Positions 15,641 through 29,439 of a stretch of DNA of 64,000 bases are shown here, piece by piece. Both the position numbers and the translations under genes were made by a program. Positions within the stretch are counted from its first letter, which is position 1. Each line of letters opens with the position of its first letter. This DNA comes from Orientallactaga sibirica (lineage: Eukaryota; Chordata; Mammalia; Rodentia; Dipodidae): positions 1,302,001 to 1,366,000 of the forward strand of contig JAEOAD010000015.1 in assembly GCA_036365145.1 (NCBI GenBank). Reading direction: 5' to 3'. The notes under the pieces were generated by a model. That model searched no databases and was not told where the DNA came from. It was given only the letters and a program-made list of their open reading frames with translations.

Positions 15641-16577
15641 CATTGAACACAGGTATCATCCATTCCTTAGGTTTAGGACAACACCCGAATTGCACAGAGG
15701 GATCATCCCTTCTTTAATTAATGATCAACACCTGCATTGAACAGAGGGATCATCCATTCCTTAGGTAAATGTAAACACCTGCCTTGCACAGAGGGATCAT
15801 CTATTCCTTAGTAAAGGTGAACAACTGCAGTGCACGGAGGGATCATCCAATCCTTAGGTAAGTTCAATAGCTGCCTTGAACAGATGTGTCATTCATTCCT
15901 TAAGCAAAGGTCAACACCTGCCTGTCCGAGAGGGATCATCCCTTCCTTATGTAAAGGTAAACACCTGCATTGCACACAGGAAACACCAGTTCCTTTGGTA
16001 AAGGTAAACACCTGCACTGAACAGACGAATCATCCATTGCTTAGTTAAAGGTAAACACCTGCATTGAACAGAGGGATCTTCCATTCCATAGGTAATAGTA
16101 AACACCTGCAATGCACAGAAGGATCATCCATTCCATAGATAATGGTAAACATCTGCACTGCACAGAGGGATCATCCATTCATTAGGTAAAGTTAATCACC
16201 TGCATTGAACAGAGGTGTCATATATTCCTTAGGTAAAGGTCAACATATTCATTGCACAGGGGCATCATCCATTCCTTAGGTATAGGTCAAAACCTGCATT
16301 GCACAGATGGATCATCCATTCCTTAGGTATAGGACAACGCCTACATTGCACAAAGGGATCATCCATTCCTTAAGTAAAGATCAACACCTGCATTGAACAG
16401 AGGGATCATCCATTCCTTAGGTAATGGTAAACACCTGCAATGCACAAGGTATCATCCATTCCTGAGACAAAAACAAATACCTTCATTGAACAGAGGGATC
16501 ATCCATTCCTTAGGTAATGGGAAACACCTGAATTAAACAGAGGGATCATACATTCCTTAGTTGAAGGTAAACACCTG
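15641..16577. repeat. 937-bp higher-order repeat, copy 1
   Basis: First of three tandem copies of a unit of about 20 monomers. It starts at CATTGAACACAGGTATC and contains GTTTAGGACAACACCCGAA, TCTTTAATTAATGATC and, near the end, GAGACAAAAACAAATACC. It matches copy 2 essentially base for base apart from a G/A difference in CCTGAGAC versus CCTAAGAC. Similar but divergent single modules lie at about 53,600-54,600, so this unit was drawn from an older module and amplified here. Confidence 0.95.
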
Positions 16578-17514
16578 CATTGAACACAGGTATCATCCAT
16601 TCCTTAGGTTTAGGACAACACCCGAATTGCACAGAGGGATCATCCCTTCTTTAATTAATGATCAACACCTGCATTGAACAGAGGGATCATCCATTCCTTA
16701 GGTAAATGTAAACACCTGCCTTGCACAGAGGGATCATCTATTCCTTAGTAAAGGTGAACAACTGCAGTGCACGGAGGGATCATCCAATCCTTAGGTAAGT
16801 TCAATAGCTGCCTTGAACAGATGTGTCATTCATTCCTTAAGCAAAGGTCAACACCTGCCTGTCCGAGAGGGATCATCCCTTCCTTATGTAAAGGTAAACA
16901 CCTGCATTGCACACAGGAAACACCAGTTCCTTTGGTAAAGGTAAACACCTGCACTGAACAGACGAATCATCCATTGCTTAGTTAAAGGTAAACACCTGCA
17001 TTGAACAGAGGGATCTTCCATTCCATAGGTAATAGTAAACACCTGCAATGCACAGAAGGATCATCCATTCCATAGATAATGGTAAACATCTGCACTGCAC
17101 AGAGGGATCATCCATTCATTAGGTAAAGTTAATCACCTGCATTGAACAGAGGTGTCATATATTCCTTAGGTAAAGGTCAACATATTCATTGCACAGGGGC
17201 ATCATCCATTCCTTAGGTATAGGTCAAAACCTGCATTGCACAGATGGATCATCCATTCCTTAGGTATAGGACAACGCCTACATTGCACAAAGGGATCATC
17301 CATTCCTTAAGTAAAGATCAACACCTGCATTGAACAGAGGGATCATCCATTCCTTAGGTAATGGTAAACACCTGCAATGCACAAGGTATCATCCATTCCT
17401 AAGACAAAAACAAATACCTTCATTGAACAGAGGGATCATCCATTCCTTAGGTAATGGGAAACACCTGAATTAAACAGAGGGATCATACATTCCTTAGTTG
17501 AAGGTAAACACCTG
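16578..17514. repeat. 937-bp higher-order repeat, copy 2
   Basis: Exactly 937 bp after copy 1 by the shared CATTGAACACAGGTATC start. Internal monomers that differ strongly from one another are all preserved in the same order, which identifies a true higher-order unit rather than chance monomer similarity. Confidence 0.95.
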
Positions 17515-18448
17515 CATTGAACACAGGTATCATCCATTCCTTAGGTTTAGGACAACACCCGAATTGCACAGAGGGATCATCCCTTCTTTAATCAATGATC
17601 AACACCTGCATTGAACAGAGGGATCATCCATTCCTTAGGTAAATGTAAACACCTGCCTTGCACAGAGGGATCATCTATTCCTTAGTAAAGGTGAACAACT
17701 GCAGTGCACGGAGGGATCATCCAATCCTTAGGTAAGTTCAATAGCTGCCTTGAACAGATGTGTCATTCATTCCTTAAGCAAAGGTCAACACCTGCCTGTC
17801 CGAGAGGGATCATCCCTTCCTTATGTAAAGATAAACACCTGCATTGCACACAGGAAACACCAGTTCCTTTGGTAAAGGTAAACACCTGCACTGAACAGAC
17901 GAATCATCCATTGCTTAGTTAAAGGTAAACACCTGCATTGAACAGAGGATCTTCCATTCCATAGGTAATAGTAAACACCTGCAATGCACAGAAGGATCAT
18001 CCATTCCATAGATAATGGTAAACATCTGCACTGCACAGAGGATCATCCATTCATTAGGTAAAGTTAATCACCTGCATTGAACAGAGGTGTCATATATTCC
18101 TTAGGTAAAGGTCAACATATTCATTGCACAGGGCATCATCCATTCCTTAGGTATAGGTCAAAACCTGCATTGCACAGATGGATCATCCATTCCTTAGGTA
18201 TAGGACAACGCCTACATTGCACAAAGGGATCATCCATTCCTTAAGTAAAGATCAACACCTGCATTGAACAGAGGGATCATCCATTCCTTAGGTAATGGTA
18301 AACACCTGCAATGCACAAGGTATCATCCATTCCTAAGACAAAAACAAATACCTTCATTGAACAGAGGGATCATCCATTCCTTAGGTAATGGGAAACACCT
18401 GAATTAAACAGAGGGATCATACATTCCTTAGTTGAAGGTAAACACCTG
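17515..18448. repeat. Higher-order repeat, copy 3 (934 bp)
   Basis: Third copy, three bases shorter. All three missing bases are single Gs within G runs (near 17,947, 18,048 and 18,131). Substitutions include T to C in TTTAATCAATG (near 17,592) and G to A in AAAGATAAAC (near 17,829). After 18,448 the sequence leaves the unit and continues as the module also found near 36,745, 50,150 and 54,620. Confidence 0.95.
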
Positions 18449-20240
18449 CATTGAACACAGGGATCATCCATTCCTTAGGTAATGGTCAACACCTGCATTG
18501 CACAGAGGGATCATCCATTCCTTATGTAAAGGTAACAAGCTGCATTGCTCACAGAGATTATCCATTCCTTTTGTAAAAGTAAACACAAGCATTGACCAGA
18601 GGGATCTCTCATTCCTTAGGTAATAGTAAACACCTGCAAAGCACAAGGGATCATCCATTCCTAAGACAAATATAAATACCTGCAATGCACAGAGGGATCA
18701 TCTATTCCTTAGGTCAAGCTAAAACCTGCATTGCACAGAGGGATCATCCATTTCTTAGGCAATGGGAAACACCTGCATTGAACAGAAGATCATACATTCC
18801 GTAGATAGTGGTAAACACCTGCCTTGAAGAGAGGGATCACGTATTCCTTAGGTAAAGATCAACACCTGCACTGCACAGAGGGATCATTGATTCCTTAAGT
18901 AAAGTTCTCCATCTGCATTGAACAGAAGGTCATCCATTCCTTACGTAAAGGACAACACCTGCATTTCACAGAGGGATCTTCCATTCATTACGTAAAGATA
19001 AACACCTCCATTGCACTGATGAATCATACTTTCCTTAGGTAAAGGTAAACACCAGCAATGAACATAGGCATCTTCCATTCCTTAGGTAATAATAAACACC
19101 TGCAATGCACAGAGGTATCATCACATTCCTTATATCAACGTAAACACCTGCAATGAACAGAGGGTTCATTCATTCCTTAGGGAAAGGTAAACACCTGAGT
19201 TGCACAGACGGATCATCCATTCCTTCCCTAAAGGTCAACACCTGCATTTTACAGAGCGATCATCCATTCCTTAGGTAAAGGAAAAGAACTGCATTGCACA
19301 GAGAGTTCATAAATTCCTTAGATAAAGGTCAACACCTGCCTGGCCAAGAATGATCATCGATTCCTTAAGTAAAGGCAATACCTGCATTTCACACAGGTAA
19401 AAACCTGAATTGAAGAGAGGGATCTTCCATTCTTTAAGTTATAGGAAACACCTGGAATGCACAGAGGGATCATCCATTCCTTACGCAATGGTTAATACCT
19501 GCATTTCACAGGATCATCCATTCCTTAAGTCAAGGTAGAAACCTGCGTGGAATAGAGGGATCATCCTTCTTCAGGTAAAGGTAAAAACCTGCGTTGAACA
19601 GAGGTATCACCCATTCCTTAGACAATGGTAAACACCTGCATTGAACAGAGGGGTCATCCATTCCTTAGATATCAGTAAATACCTGCTTGGACAGAGGGCT
19701 TACCTATTCCTTAGGTCAAGATGAACACCTGAATTTCACATAGGAATCATCCCATTCCTTATGTAAAATTAAACACCTGCATTACCCAAAGGTATCATCC
19801 ATTCGTGAAGTAAAGATAAACACCTGCCTTACACAGAGGGACCATCCATTCCTTAGGTAACTGTAAACACCTGCATTGAACAGAGGGATCATCCATTTCT
19901 TAGATAATGGTAAAAACCTGCTTTGACCAGGGGGACCATCTATTCCATTCATAAAGATCAACACCTCCATTGCACAGAGGAATCATCCATTCCTTAGGTA
20001 AAGGTAAACAACTGCATTGACCAGAGGGATCATCAATTCCTTAGGTATACGTAAACACCTACATTGCACAGAGGGATTATCAATTACAGATTTCATGGTA
20101 AACAACTGCATTGAACAGATGGATCTTCCATTTCTGAGATAACGGTGACCACCTGCATTGAAGAGAGGGATCATCTATTCCTTAGGTAAAGATCAACACC
20201 TGCACAGCACAGAGGGATCATACCATTCCTTAGATAAAGA
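18449..20240. repeat. Module M, copy 1 of four
   Basis: Monomer order beginning GGTAATGGTCAACACCTG, then GGTAACAAGCTGCATTG, then GACAAATATAAATACC and GAGAGTTCATAAATTCC. The same order appears at about 36,745-38,560, 50,140-51,960 and 54,620-56,560. The CATTTCACAGGATCATCC monomer, shortened by 8-9 bp, is shared by the copies (19,504, 37,816, 51,224 and 55,924). Confidence 0.75.
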
Positions 20241-23230
20241 CAATCACCTGCATTGCACTCAGGGATCATCCATTCTTTAGGTCATGGTAAACACCTGCAT
20301 TGAACAGAGGGATCATCCGATCCTTAGATAAAGGTAAACACCTGCATTGAACTGAGGGATCATCTATTCCTTAGGTAAAGATCAACACCTGCATTTCACA
20401 GAGTGACCATCCTTTCCTTGGGTAAACGTAAACACCAGCATTGAACATAGGCATCTTTCATTCTTTCGGTAGTAGTAAACACCTGCAATGCACAGAGGAA
20501 TCATCCCATTCCTTCCACAAACTTAAACACCTGCCTTGAACTGAAGGATCTTCCATTCCATAGATAAAGACAAACACCTGCCTTGCACTGAGGGATCATC
20601 CATTCCTTAGGTAGGAGGTGAACACCTGAAATGCACAGAGGGATCATGAATTCCTTAGGTAAAGATCAACACCTCCATTGAAGAGACGGATCATTCAATC
20701 CTTATGTAAAGGTCACCACCTGCATTGTACAGAGGGATGTTGCATTCGTTAGGTAAAGATCAAGACCTGCATTGAACATAGGGATCATACATTCCTTAGG
20801 TAATGGTCAACACCTGTATTGCACAGAGGGATCATCCATTTCTTAGGTAAAGGTCAACATTTGCCTGTCCCAGAGGGATCATCCATTCCTTATGTAAAGG
20901 TAAAAACCAGCATTGAACGCAGAGAACATCCATTCCTGTCGTAAAGGTAAACACCTGCAATGCACAAATGGATCATTCATTCCTTAGGTCAGCTAAAAAC
21001 CTGCATTGCACAGAGGGATCATCCATTCCTTCAATAATGGTAAGCACCTGCATTGAACAGGGGGATCATCTATTCCTTAGGTAAAGACCAACACCTGCAT
21101 TGCACAGAGGGATCATTCCCTTCCTTAGGTAAAGGAAAACACCTGCAGTGCATGGAGGGATCGTAAATTACCTCGGAACAGGTAAACACGTGAATTGCAC
21201 AGAGGGATCACCCATTCCTTAGGTAACTGTAAACACCTGCATTGAACAGAGGGATCATTCATTCCTTAGATAACAGAAAACAACTGCTTTGAACAGAGGG
21301 CTCATTAATACCTTCAGTAAAGATCAACACCTGCATTGCAAAGAGAGATCATCCATTCCTGAGATAACGCTAAACACCTGCAATGAACAGAAGGATCATC
21401 GATTCCTTAGTTAAAGATCAACACCTGCATTGCACAGAGGGATCATCCCATTCCTTAGGTAAAGGTAAACACGTGGATTTCACACAGGGAACCTCCATTC
21501 CTTTCATAAACGTAAACACCTGCATTGAACAGAGGGATCTTCCCTTCCTTAGGTAATAGTAAACACCTGCAATTCAAAGAACGATCATCCATTCCGAAGG
21601 TGAATGTAAACACCTGCATTGAACAGAAGGATCATCTATTCCTTAGTTAAAGATCAACACTTGCATTGCACAGAGGGATCTTCCATTCATCAGGTAATAG
21701 CAAACACCTACAATGCACAGAAGGCTCATCCATTCCTAAGGTAAATGAATACACCTGCAATTCACACAGAGATCACCCATTCCTTAGGTAATGGTAAACA
21801 CCTGCAATGCACAGAGGGATCATCCATTCCTTAGGTAAGGGTAAACACTTGCATTGCACAGAGGGATCATCCGTTCCTTAAGTAAAGGTAGAAGCCTGCG
21901 TTGAACAGAGGGATCATCCATCTTTATGTAAAGGTAAACACCTGAGTGGAACAGAGGGATCATCCATTCCTTAGACAACGGTAAACACCTGCATTGAACA
22001 GAGGGATAATCTATTCTTAGTTAAAGTTCAACACCTGCATTGCACAGAGGGATCATCCCATTCCTTAGGTAAAGGTAAACACCTGCATTGCACAGACGGA
22101 TCATCAATTCCTTAGGTTAAGATAACCACCTGCCTTACACTAAGGGATCATCCATTCCTTTGGTAACTGTAAAAACCTGCATTGAACAGAGGGGTCATCC
22201 ATTCCTTAGATATCAGTAAACACCTGCATTGAACAGAGGGCTTACCTATTCCTTAGGTAAAGATGAACACCTGCATTTCACATAGGAATCATCCCATTCC
22301 TTAGGTAAAATTAAACACCTGCATTACCCAAAGATATCATCCTTTCGTGAAGTAAAGATAAACACCTGCCTTACACGGAGGGACCATCCATTCCTTAGGT
22401 AACTCTAAACACCTGCATTGAACAGAGGGATCATCCATTCGTTAGATTATGGTAAACACCTGCTTTGAACAGAGGACCATCTATTCCCTTCATGAAAAGA
22501 TAAAAACCTCCATTGCACAGAGGAATCATCCATTCCTTAGGTAATGGTAAACACCTGCAATGCACAGAGGGATCATCCATTCCTTAGGTAATGGTAAACA
22601 CCTATATTGCACAGAGGGATCATCCGTTCCTTAAGTAAAGGTAGAAACCAGCGTTGAACACAGGGATCATCCATCTTTAGGTAAAGGCAGACACCTGCGT
22701 TGAACAAGATATCATCCATTCCTCAGGTAAAGGTAAACACCTGCATTGAACAGAGGGATCATCCATTTTAGACAACGGTAAACACCTGCACTGAACAGAG
22801 GGATAATCTATTCTTAGTTAAAGTTCAACACCTGCATTGCACGGATGGATCATCCCATTCCTTAGGTAAAAGTAAACACCTGCATTGCACAGACGGATCA
22901 TCAATTCCTTAGGTTAAGATAAGCACCTGCCTTACACTAAGGGATCATCCATTCCATATGTAACTGTAAACACTTGCATTGAACAGAGGGGTCATCCATT
23001 CCTTAGATATCAGTAAACACCTGCATTGAACAGAGCACTCATCTATTTCTCAGGTAAAGATGAACTCCAGCATTTCAGAGACGGATCATCCCATTCCTTT
23101 GGTAAAGTTCAACACCTGCATTACCCAAAGGTGTCATCCATTCGTTAAGTAAAGATAAACATCTGCCTTACACAGAGGGATCATCCATTCCTAAGATAAC
23201 GGTAAACACCTGCTTGGAACAGAGGGACCA
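20240..23230. repeat. Module N, fuller copy
   Basis: Monomer order resembling 56,570-59,330. A strong landmark is GGATCATGAATTCC followed by CCATTGAAGAGACGG at 20,641 and 56,987. This copy contains stretches (about 20,770-21,340 and 21,510-21,990) absent from the other copy. The module also repeats within itself: 22,040-22,240 resembles 22,830-23,030. Confidence 0.65.
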
Positions 23231-25099
23231 TCTATTCCTTAGGTAAAGATCAACAGCTGTATATCACGTAGGGATCATACAATTCCTTAGGTAAAGGTAA
23301 ACACCTGCAATGAACAGAGGGATTATCCATTCCTTAGATTAGGGTAAACACCTACAGTGAACACAGTGCTCATCTATTCCTTAGGTAAAGATCAACACCT
23401 GCATTGCACAGAGTTATCATCGATTCCTTTGGTCACTATAAACACCTGCATTGAACAGAGGGCTCTTAAATTACTTAGTTAATGGTCAACCCCTGCATTT
23501 CCCATGGGGATCATACATTCCTTCGGTACAGGTAAACACCTACATTGCACAGAGGAATCATCCATTCCTTAGGTAATTAGAAACACCTTTATTGAACAGA
23601 GGGATCATTCATTCCTTAGATAACGGTGAACACGTGCATTAAACAGAGGGATCCATATATTCCTTAGGTAAAGATCAACACCTGCATTGCACAGAGGGAT
23701 CATCAATTCCTTAGGTAAATGTAAACAGCTGCATTGAACAGAGGGATCATCCATTCCTTAGGTAACGGTAAAGACCTGTGGAGAACTTAGGGATCATCTA
23801 TTCCTTAGTTAAAGTTCAACACCTGCATTGCACAGAATGATCATCCCATTCCTTAGGTAAAGGTAAACACCTGCACTGCACAGACGGATCATCAATTCCT
23901 TACATTAAGATACACACCTGCCTTGCACAGAGGGATTATCCATTCCTTATGTAATGGTAAAGTAAATACCTGCATTGCACAGAGGGACCATCCATTCCTC
24001 AGGTAAAGGTAAACACCAGCATTTGACATAGGCATCTTCCATTCCTTAGGTAATAGTAAATACCTGCAGTGCACAGAGGGATCTTCCATTCCTAAGCAAT
24101 TGTAAACACCTACAATGCACAGCAGCATTATAAATTCCTTAGATGATGGTACACACCTGCATCGAAATGAGGGATTTTCATGTCCTTAGGTAAAGATCAA
24201 TACCTGCATTGCACAGAGGGATATTCCCATTCGTTAGTTAAAGATGAACACCTGAATTGAACAGAGGGATCACCCATTCCTTAGGTAATGGTAAACACCT
24301 GCAATGAACAGAGGGATCATCCAATCCTTAGATAACAGTAAACACCTGCATTGAGCAGAGGGAACATTTATTCCTTAGGTAAAGATTCACACCTGCATTG
24401 CACATAGGGCTCATTCACAACGTAGGTAAAGGTCAACACCTGCATTGCACCGAATGATCATCCATTCCTTAGGTAAAGGACAACACCTGTAATACACAGA
24501 GGGGTCTTCCATTCATTAGGTAAAGATAAACACTTCCATTGCACAGACGAATCATCCTTTCCTTAGGTAAAGGTAAACACCAGCATTGAACATAGGCTTC
24601 TTCCATTCTTTAGGTAATAGAAAACAACTACAATTCACAAATGGATCATCCCATTCCTTAGATATCAGTAAACACCTGCATGGAAAAGAGGGATCATCCA
24701 TTCCTTAGGTAAAGGTAAACACCTGCAATGCACAGAGGGATCATCTGTTCCTTAGGTAAAAATCAACACCTGCATTTCACAGAGATATAATCCATTCCTT
24801 AGGTAAAGTTCAACACCTGCCTGGCCCAGAGGTCTCATAAATTCCTTATGTAGTGGTAAAAACACCTGCTTGGAACAGAGGGACGATTTATTCCTTAGGT
24901 AAAGATCAACACCTGCATAGCACAGAGGGATCTTCCCATTCCTTAGGTAAAGGGCAACACCTGCATTGCACAGAGGGATCATCCATTCCTTATGTAATGG
25001 TAAACACCTGCATTGAACAGAGGGATCATCCAATCCTTAGATAAAGGTAAACACCTGCATTGAACAGAGCGATCACCTATTTCTTAGATAAAGATCAAC

Positions 25100-28000
25100 A
25101 CGTGCATTGCACAGAGGGATCATCCATACTGTAGGTAAGGGTGAACACCTGCATTGCACAGAAGGATCATCCATTCCTTAGGTGAAGGACAACACCTGAA
25201 ATACACAGAGGCATACTCCATTCATTAGGTAAAGATAACCACCTCCATTTCACAGAGGAATCATCCTTTCCTTAGGTAAAGGTAAACACCTGCATTGGAC
25301 ATAGGCTTCTTCCATTCCTTATGTAATAGTAAACACCTGCAATGCACAGAGAGATCCTCCCATTCCTTGCATAAATTTAAATACCTGCATGGAACAGGGG
25401 GATCATCCATTCCTTAGGTAAATATAAATACCTGCTTTTCACAGAGTGATCATCCTTTCCTTATGTAAAGGTGAACACCTGCATTGCATAGAGGGAACAT
25501 ACATTCCTTTGGTAAAGATCAGCACCTGCAATGAACAGAGGTATCTTCCATTCCTTAGGTACAGGTCAACACCTGCACTGCACAGAGCATCATCAATTCC
25601 TTAAGTAAAGGACAATACCTGCCTGCCCCAGAGGGTTCAACCATTCCTTGTGTAAAGGTACACACCTGCATTGTATAGAGGGATCATCCTTTCCTAAGGT
25701 AAATGTAAACACCTGCAATGCACAGAGGGATCATCCATTACTTAGGTTTTTGTGAACAACTGTAGTGCACAGAGGGATAATCCATTCCTCAGGTAAAGAT
25801 CAACACCTGCATTAAACAGAGGGATCATCCATTCCTTAGGTAAAGGTAAACACCTCCATTGCCCAGAAGGATCATCCTTTCCTTATGGATAGGTAAACAC
25901 CAGCATTGAACATGGGCATTTTCCATTCCCTCAGTAATAGTAAACACCTGAAATTCACAGAGGCATCATGCCATTCCTTACATAAACTTAAATAATTGCA
26001 TGCACAGAGGGATCATCAATTGCTGAGGTAAAGGTAAACACCTGCCTTGCACAGGGGGATCATCCATTCCTCAGGTAAAGATCAACACCTGCATTGAACA
26101 GAGGGATCATCCATTCCTTAAGTAAAGGTCAACACCTGCATTGCACTCAGGAAACATCCATTCATTTCGTAAAGGTAAACACCTGCATTGAACAGAAGGA
26201 TCTTCCATTCCTTATGTAATACTTAACACCTGCAATGCACAGAAGGATATTCCATTCCTTAAGTAAATGTGAACACCTGCATTGCACAGAGGGATCATCC
26301 ATTCTTAAGTAAATGTAAAACCTGCGTTGATCAGAGGGATCATCCTTCCTTAGGTAAAGGTAAAGACCTGCGTTGAAATCAGTTATCAGCCATTCCTTAG
26401 GTAAAGGTAAACACATGCATTGAACACAGGGATCATCCATTCCTTATATAACAGAAAACACCTGCTTTGAACAGAGGGATCATCTAATCCTTAGCTAAAG
26501 ATCAATAACTGGATTGCACAGAGGGATCATCCCATTCCTTATGTAAAGGTAAACACCTGCATTGCACAGAGGGATTACACATTCTTTAGGTAAAGGTAAA
26601 CACCTGAACTGCACAGATGGATCATCCATTCCATATGTAACTGTAAACACCTGCATTGAACAGAGGGATCATCCGTTCCTTAGATAACGGTAAACCCCTG
26701 CATTGAACAGAGGGCTCATCTATTCCCTAGGTAAAGATCAACAACTGCATTGCACAGAGGGATCATCCCATACCGTAGGTAAAGGTAAACACCTGCATTA
26801 CACAGAGGGATCATCAATTACTTAGGTATTGGTAAACACGTGCAATGAACAGAGGGATCATCCAACCCTTAGATAACAGTAAACACCTGCATTGAACAGA
26901 GGGACCATTTATTCCTTAGGTAAAGATCAACACCTGCATAGCACAGAGGCATCATCCCATTCCTTAGGTAAAGGGCAACACCTGCATTGCACAGAGGGAT
27001 CATCCATTCCTTATGTAATGGTAAACACCTGCATTGAACCGAGGGATCATCTATTCCTTAGGTAAAGGTCAACACCTGCATTGCATAGAGGGATCATCTA
27101 TCCCTTAGGTAAAAGTCAACAAATGCATGGATCAGAAGGATGATCCATTCCTTAGGTAAAGGTGAACACCAGCATTGCACAGAGGAATATTCCATTCATT
27201 AAGTAAAGATAAAAACCTCCATTGCACAGAGGAATCATCCTTTCCTTTGGTAAAGTTAAACACATGCATTGAACATGGGCATCTTCCATTCGTTAGGTAA
27301 TAGTAAACCGCAGTAATGCACAGAGGGATCATCCCATTCCTTAGGGAAAGGTAAACACCTGCAATGTACACATGGATCAACCATTCCTTAGGTAAAAGGT
27401 CGAAACCTGCATTGCACAGAGGTATCATCCATTCCTTAGGTAAAGGTCAACACTTGCCTGGCCCAGAGGGATCATCTATTCCTTATGTAATGTTAAACAC
27501 CTGTTTTGCACACAGGAAACCTCCATTCCTTGGGTAAAGGTAAACACCTGCAATGAACTGAGGGATCTTCCATTCCTTAGGTAACAGTAAACACTTGCAA
27601 TGAACAGAGAGATCTTCCATTCCTTAGGTAACAGTAAACACATGCAATGCACAGAAAGATTATTCATTCCTAAGGTAAATGTAAAAACCTGCAATGCACA
27701 GAGTGAGCATCCATTCCTTTGTTAAAGGTAAACTCATGCCTTCATCAGAGGGATCTTCCATAACTAGGTAATAGTAAACACCTGCATTGCACAGAGGGAT
27801 TATCCATTCCTAAGGTAAAAGTCGACACCTGCATTGCACACAGGTATCATCTATTCCTTAGGTAAATTCAACACCTGCCTGCCCAGATGGATTATCCATT
27901 CCTTATGTAAATGTAAACACCTGAATGAACAGAGGGATCATCCACACCTTAGGTAAGGGTAAACATCTGAATGCCACAGAGGGATCATCCATTCCTTAAG

Positions 28001-28930
28001 TAGAAACTTGCGTTGAACAGAGGGATAATGCTTCTTTAGGTAAAAGTAAAGACCTACAAGGAACACAGGGATCATCTCTGCCTTAGTTAAATATCAACAC
28101 CTGCATTGAACAGAGGGATCATCCAATCCTTAGGTAAGTTGAACACCTATATTGAACAGGTGTATCATTCATTACTTAGGTAAATGTCAACACCTGCCTA
28201 TCCTAGAGGGATCATCCCTTCCTTATATAAAGGTAAACACCTGCATTGCACACAGTAAACAACATTTCCTTTGGTAAAGGTAAACACTTGCATTGAACAG
28301 AGGGATCTTCCATTCCTTAGGTAATAGTGAACACCTGCAATGCACAGAGGGATCATCCATTCCTAAAGTAAGTGTAAACACCTGCAATGCAAAGAGAGAT
28401 CAACCATTCCTTAGATGAAGGTCAACACCTGCCTGGCCCAGAGGGATCATCCACTCCATATGTGAAGTTAAACACCTGCATTGAACACAGGGAACATCTA
28501 TTACTTTGGTAAAGGTAAACACCTGCATTGAACAGATGGATCATCCATTGCTTAGGTCAAGGTAAACACCTGCATTGAACAGAGGGATCTTCCATTCCAT
28601 AGGTAATAGTGAACACCTGCAATGCACAGAGGGATCATCCATTCCTTAGGTAAGGGTAAACACTTGCATTGCACAGAGGGTTCTTTCATTCCTTAGGGTA
28701 GAGTAAACACCTGCAACGTACAGAGGAATCATCCATTCCTAAGACAACTGTAAACACCTGCAATGCACAGAGGCATCATCCATTCCTTAGATAACTGTAA
28801 ACACCTTCACTGAACAGAGGGATCATACATTCCTTAGATAACGGGAAACACCTGCATTGAACAGAGGGATCATCCTTTCCTTAGATAACGATAAACACCT
28901 GCATTGAACAGAGGGATCTTCCATTCCTTA
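25100..28930. repeat. Dispersed module, copy 2
   Basis: Counterpart of 1,480-5,230. It overlaps the 1.74-kb module, so the older 3.75-kb order came first and its right part was then duplicated locally. Confidence 0.75.
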
Positions 28931-29080
28931 GGTAAAGGTCAACACCTGCCTGGCCCAGAGGGATCATCCATTCCTTATGTAAAGGTATACACTTGCATTG
29001 CACACAGAGAAAATCCATTCATTTTGTAAAGGTAAACACCTGCATTGCACAGACGGATCATCCATTAGTTAGGTAAAGGG
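27335..29080. repeat. 1.74-kb module, copy 1
   Basis: Runs parallel to 29,440-31,175 with an offset of about 2,104 bp. Shared landmarks are GGTAAAAGGTC at 27,391 and 29,495, the CTTCATCAG variant, TGAACAGGTGTATCATTC and CACACAGTAAACAACATTTCC. A related module also lies at about 3,730-5,230. Confidence 0.85.
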
Positions 29081-29439
29081 AAACACCTGCAATGAACAGA
29101 GGGACCATCCCATTTCTTAGGTAAAGGTAAACACCTGCATTTCACAGAGGGATCATCCATTCCTTAGGTAAAGGTAAACTCCTTATTTGCACAGAGTGAT
29201 CATCCATTCCTTAGGATAAGGTAAACACCCGCATTGAACAGAGGGATCATCCATTCCTTAGTTAATGGTAAACACCTGCGTTGAACAGGGGAATCATCTA
29301 TTTCTTAAGTAAAGATCAACACATGCATCTCACAGAGGGATCATCCATTCTTAGGTAATTGTAAACACTATCATTGTACAGAGGGATCATCCATTCCTTA
29401 GGTACAGGTAAACACTTCCAATAAACAGAGGAATCATCC

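Noticed and set aside
15830..16048. 72-codon + strand frame conserved at 7,116, 9,028, 15,830, 16,767, 17,704 and 53,819
   Set aside because: Its conservation is that of the satellite module itself at DNA level, with no excess of silent changes visible; it lies wholly inside 47-bp repeats.
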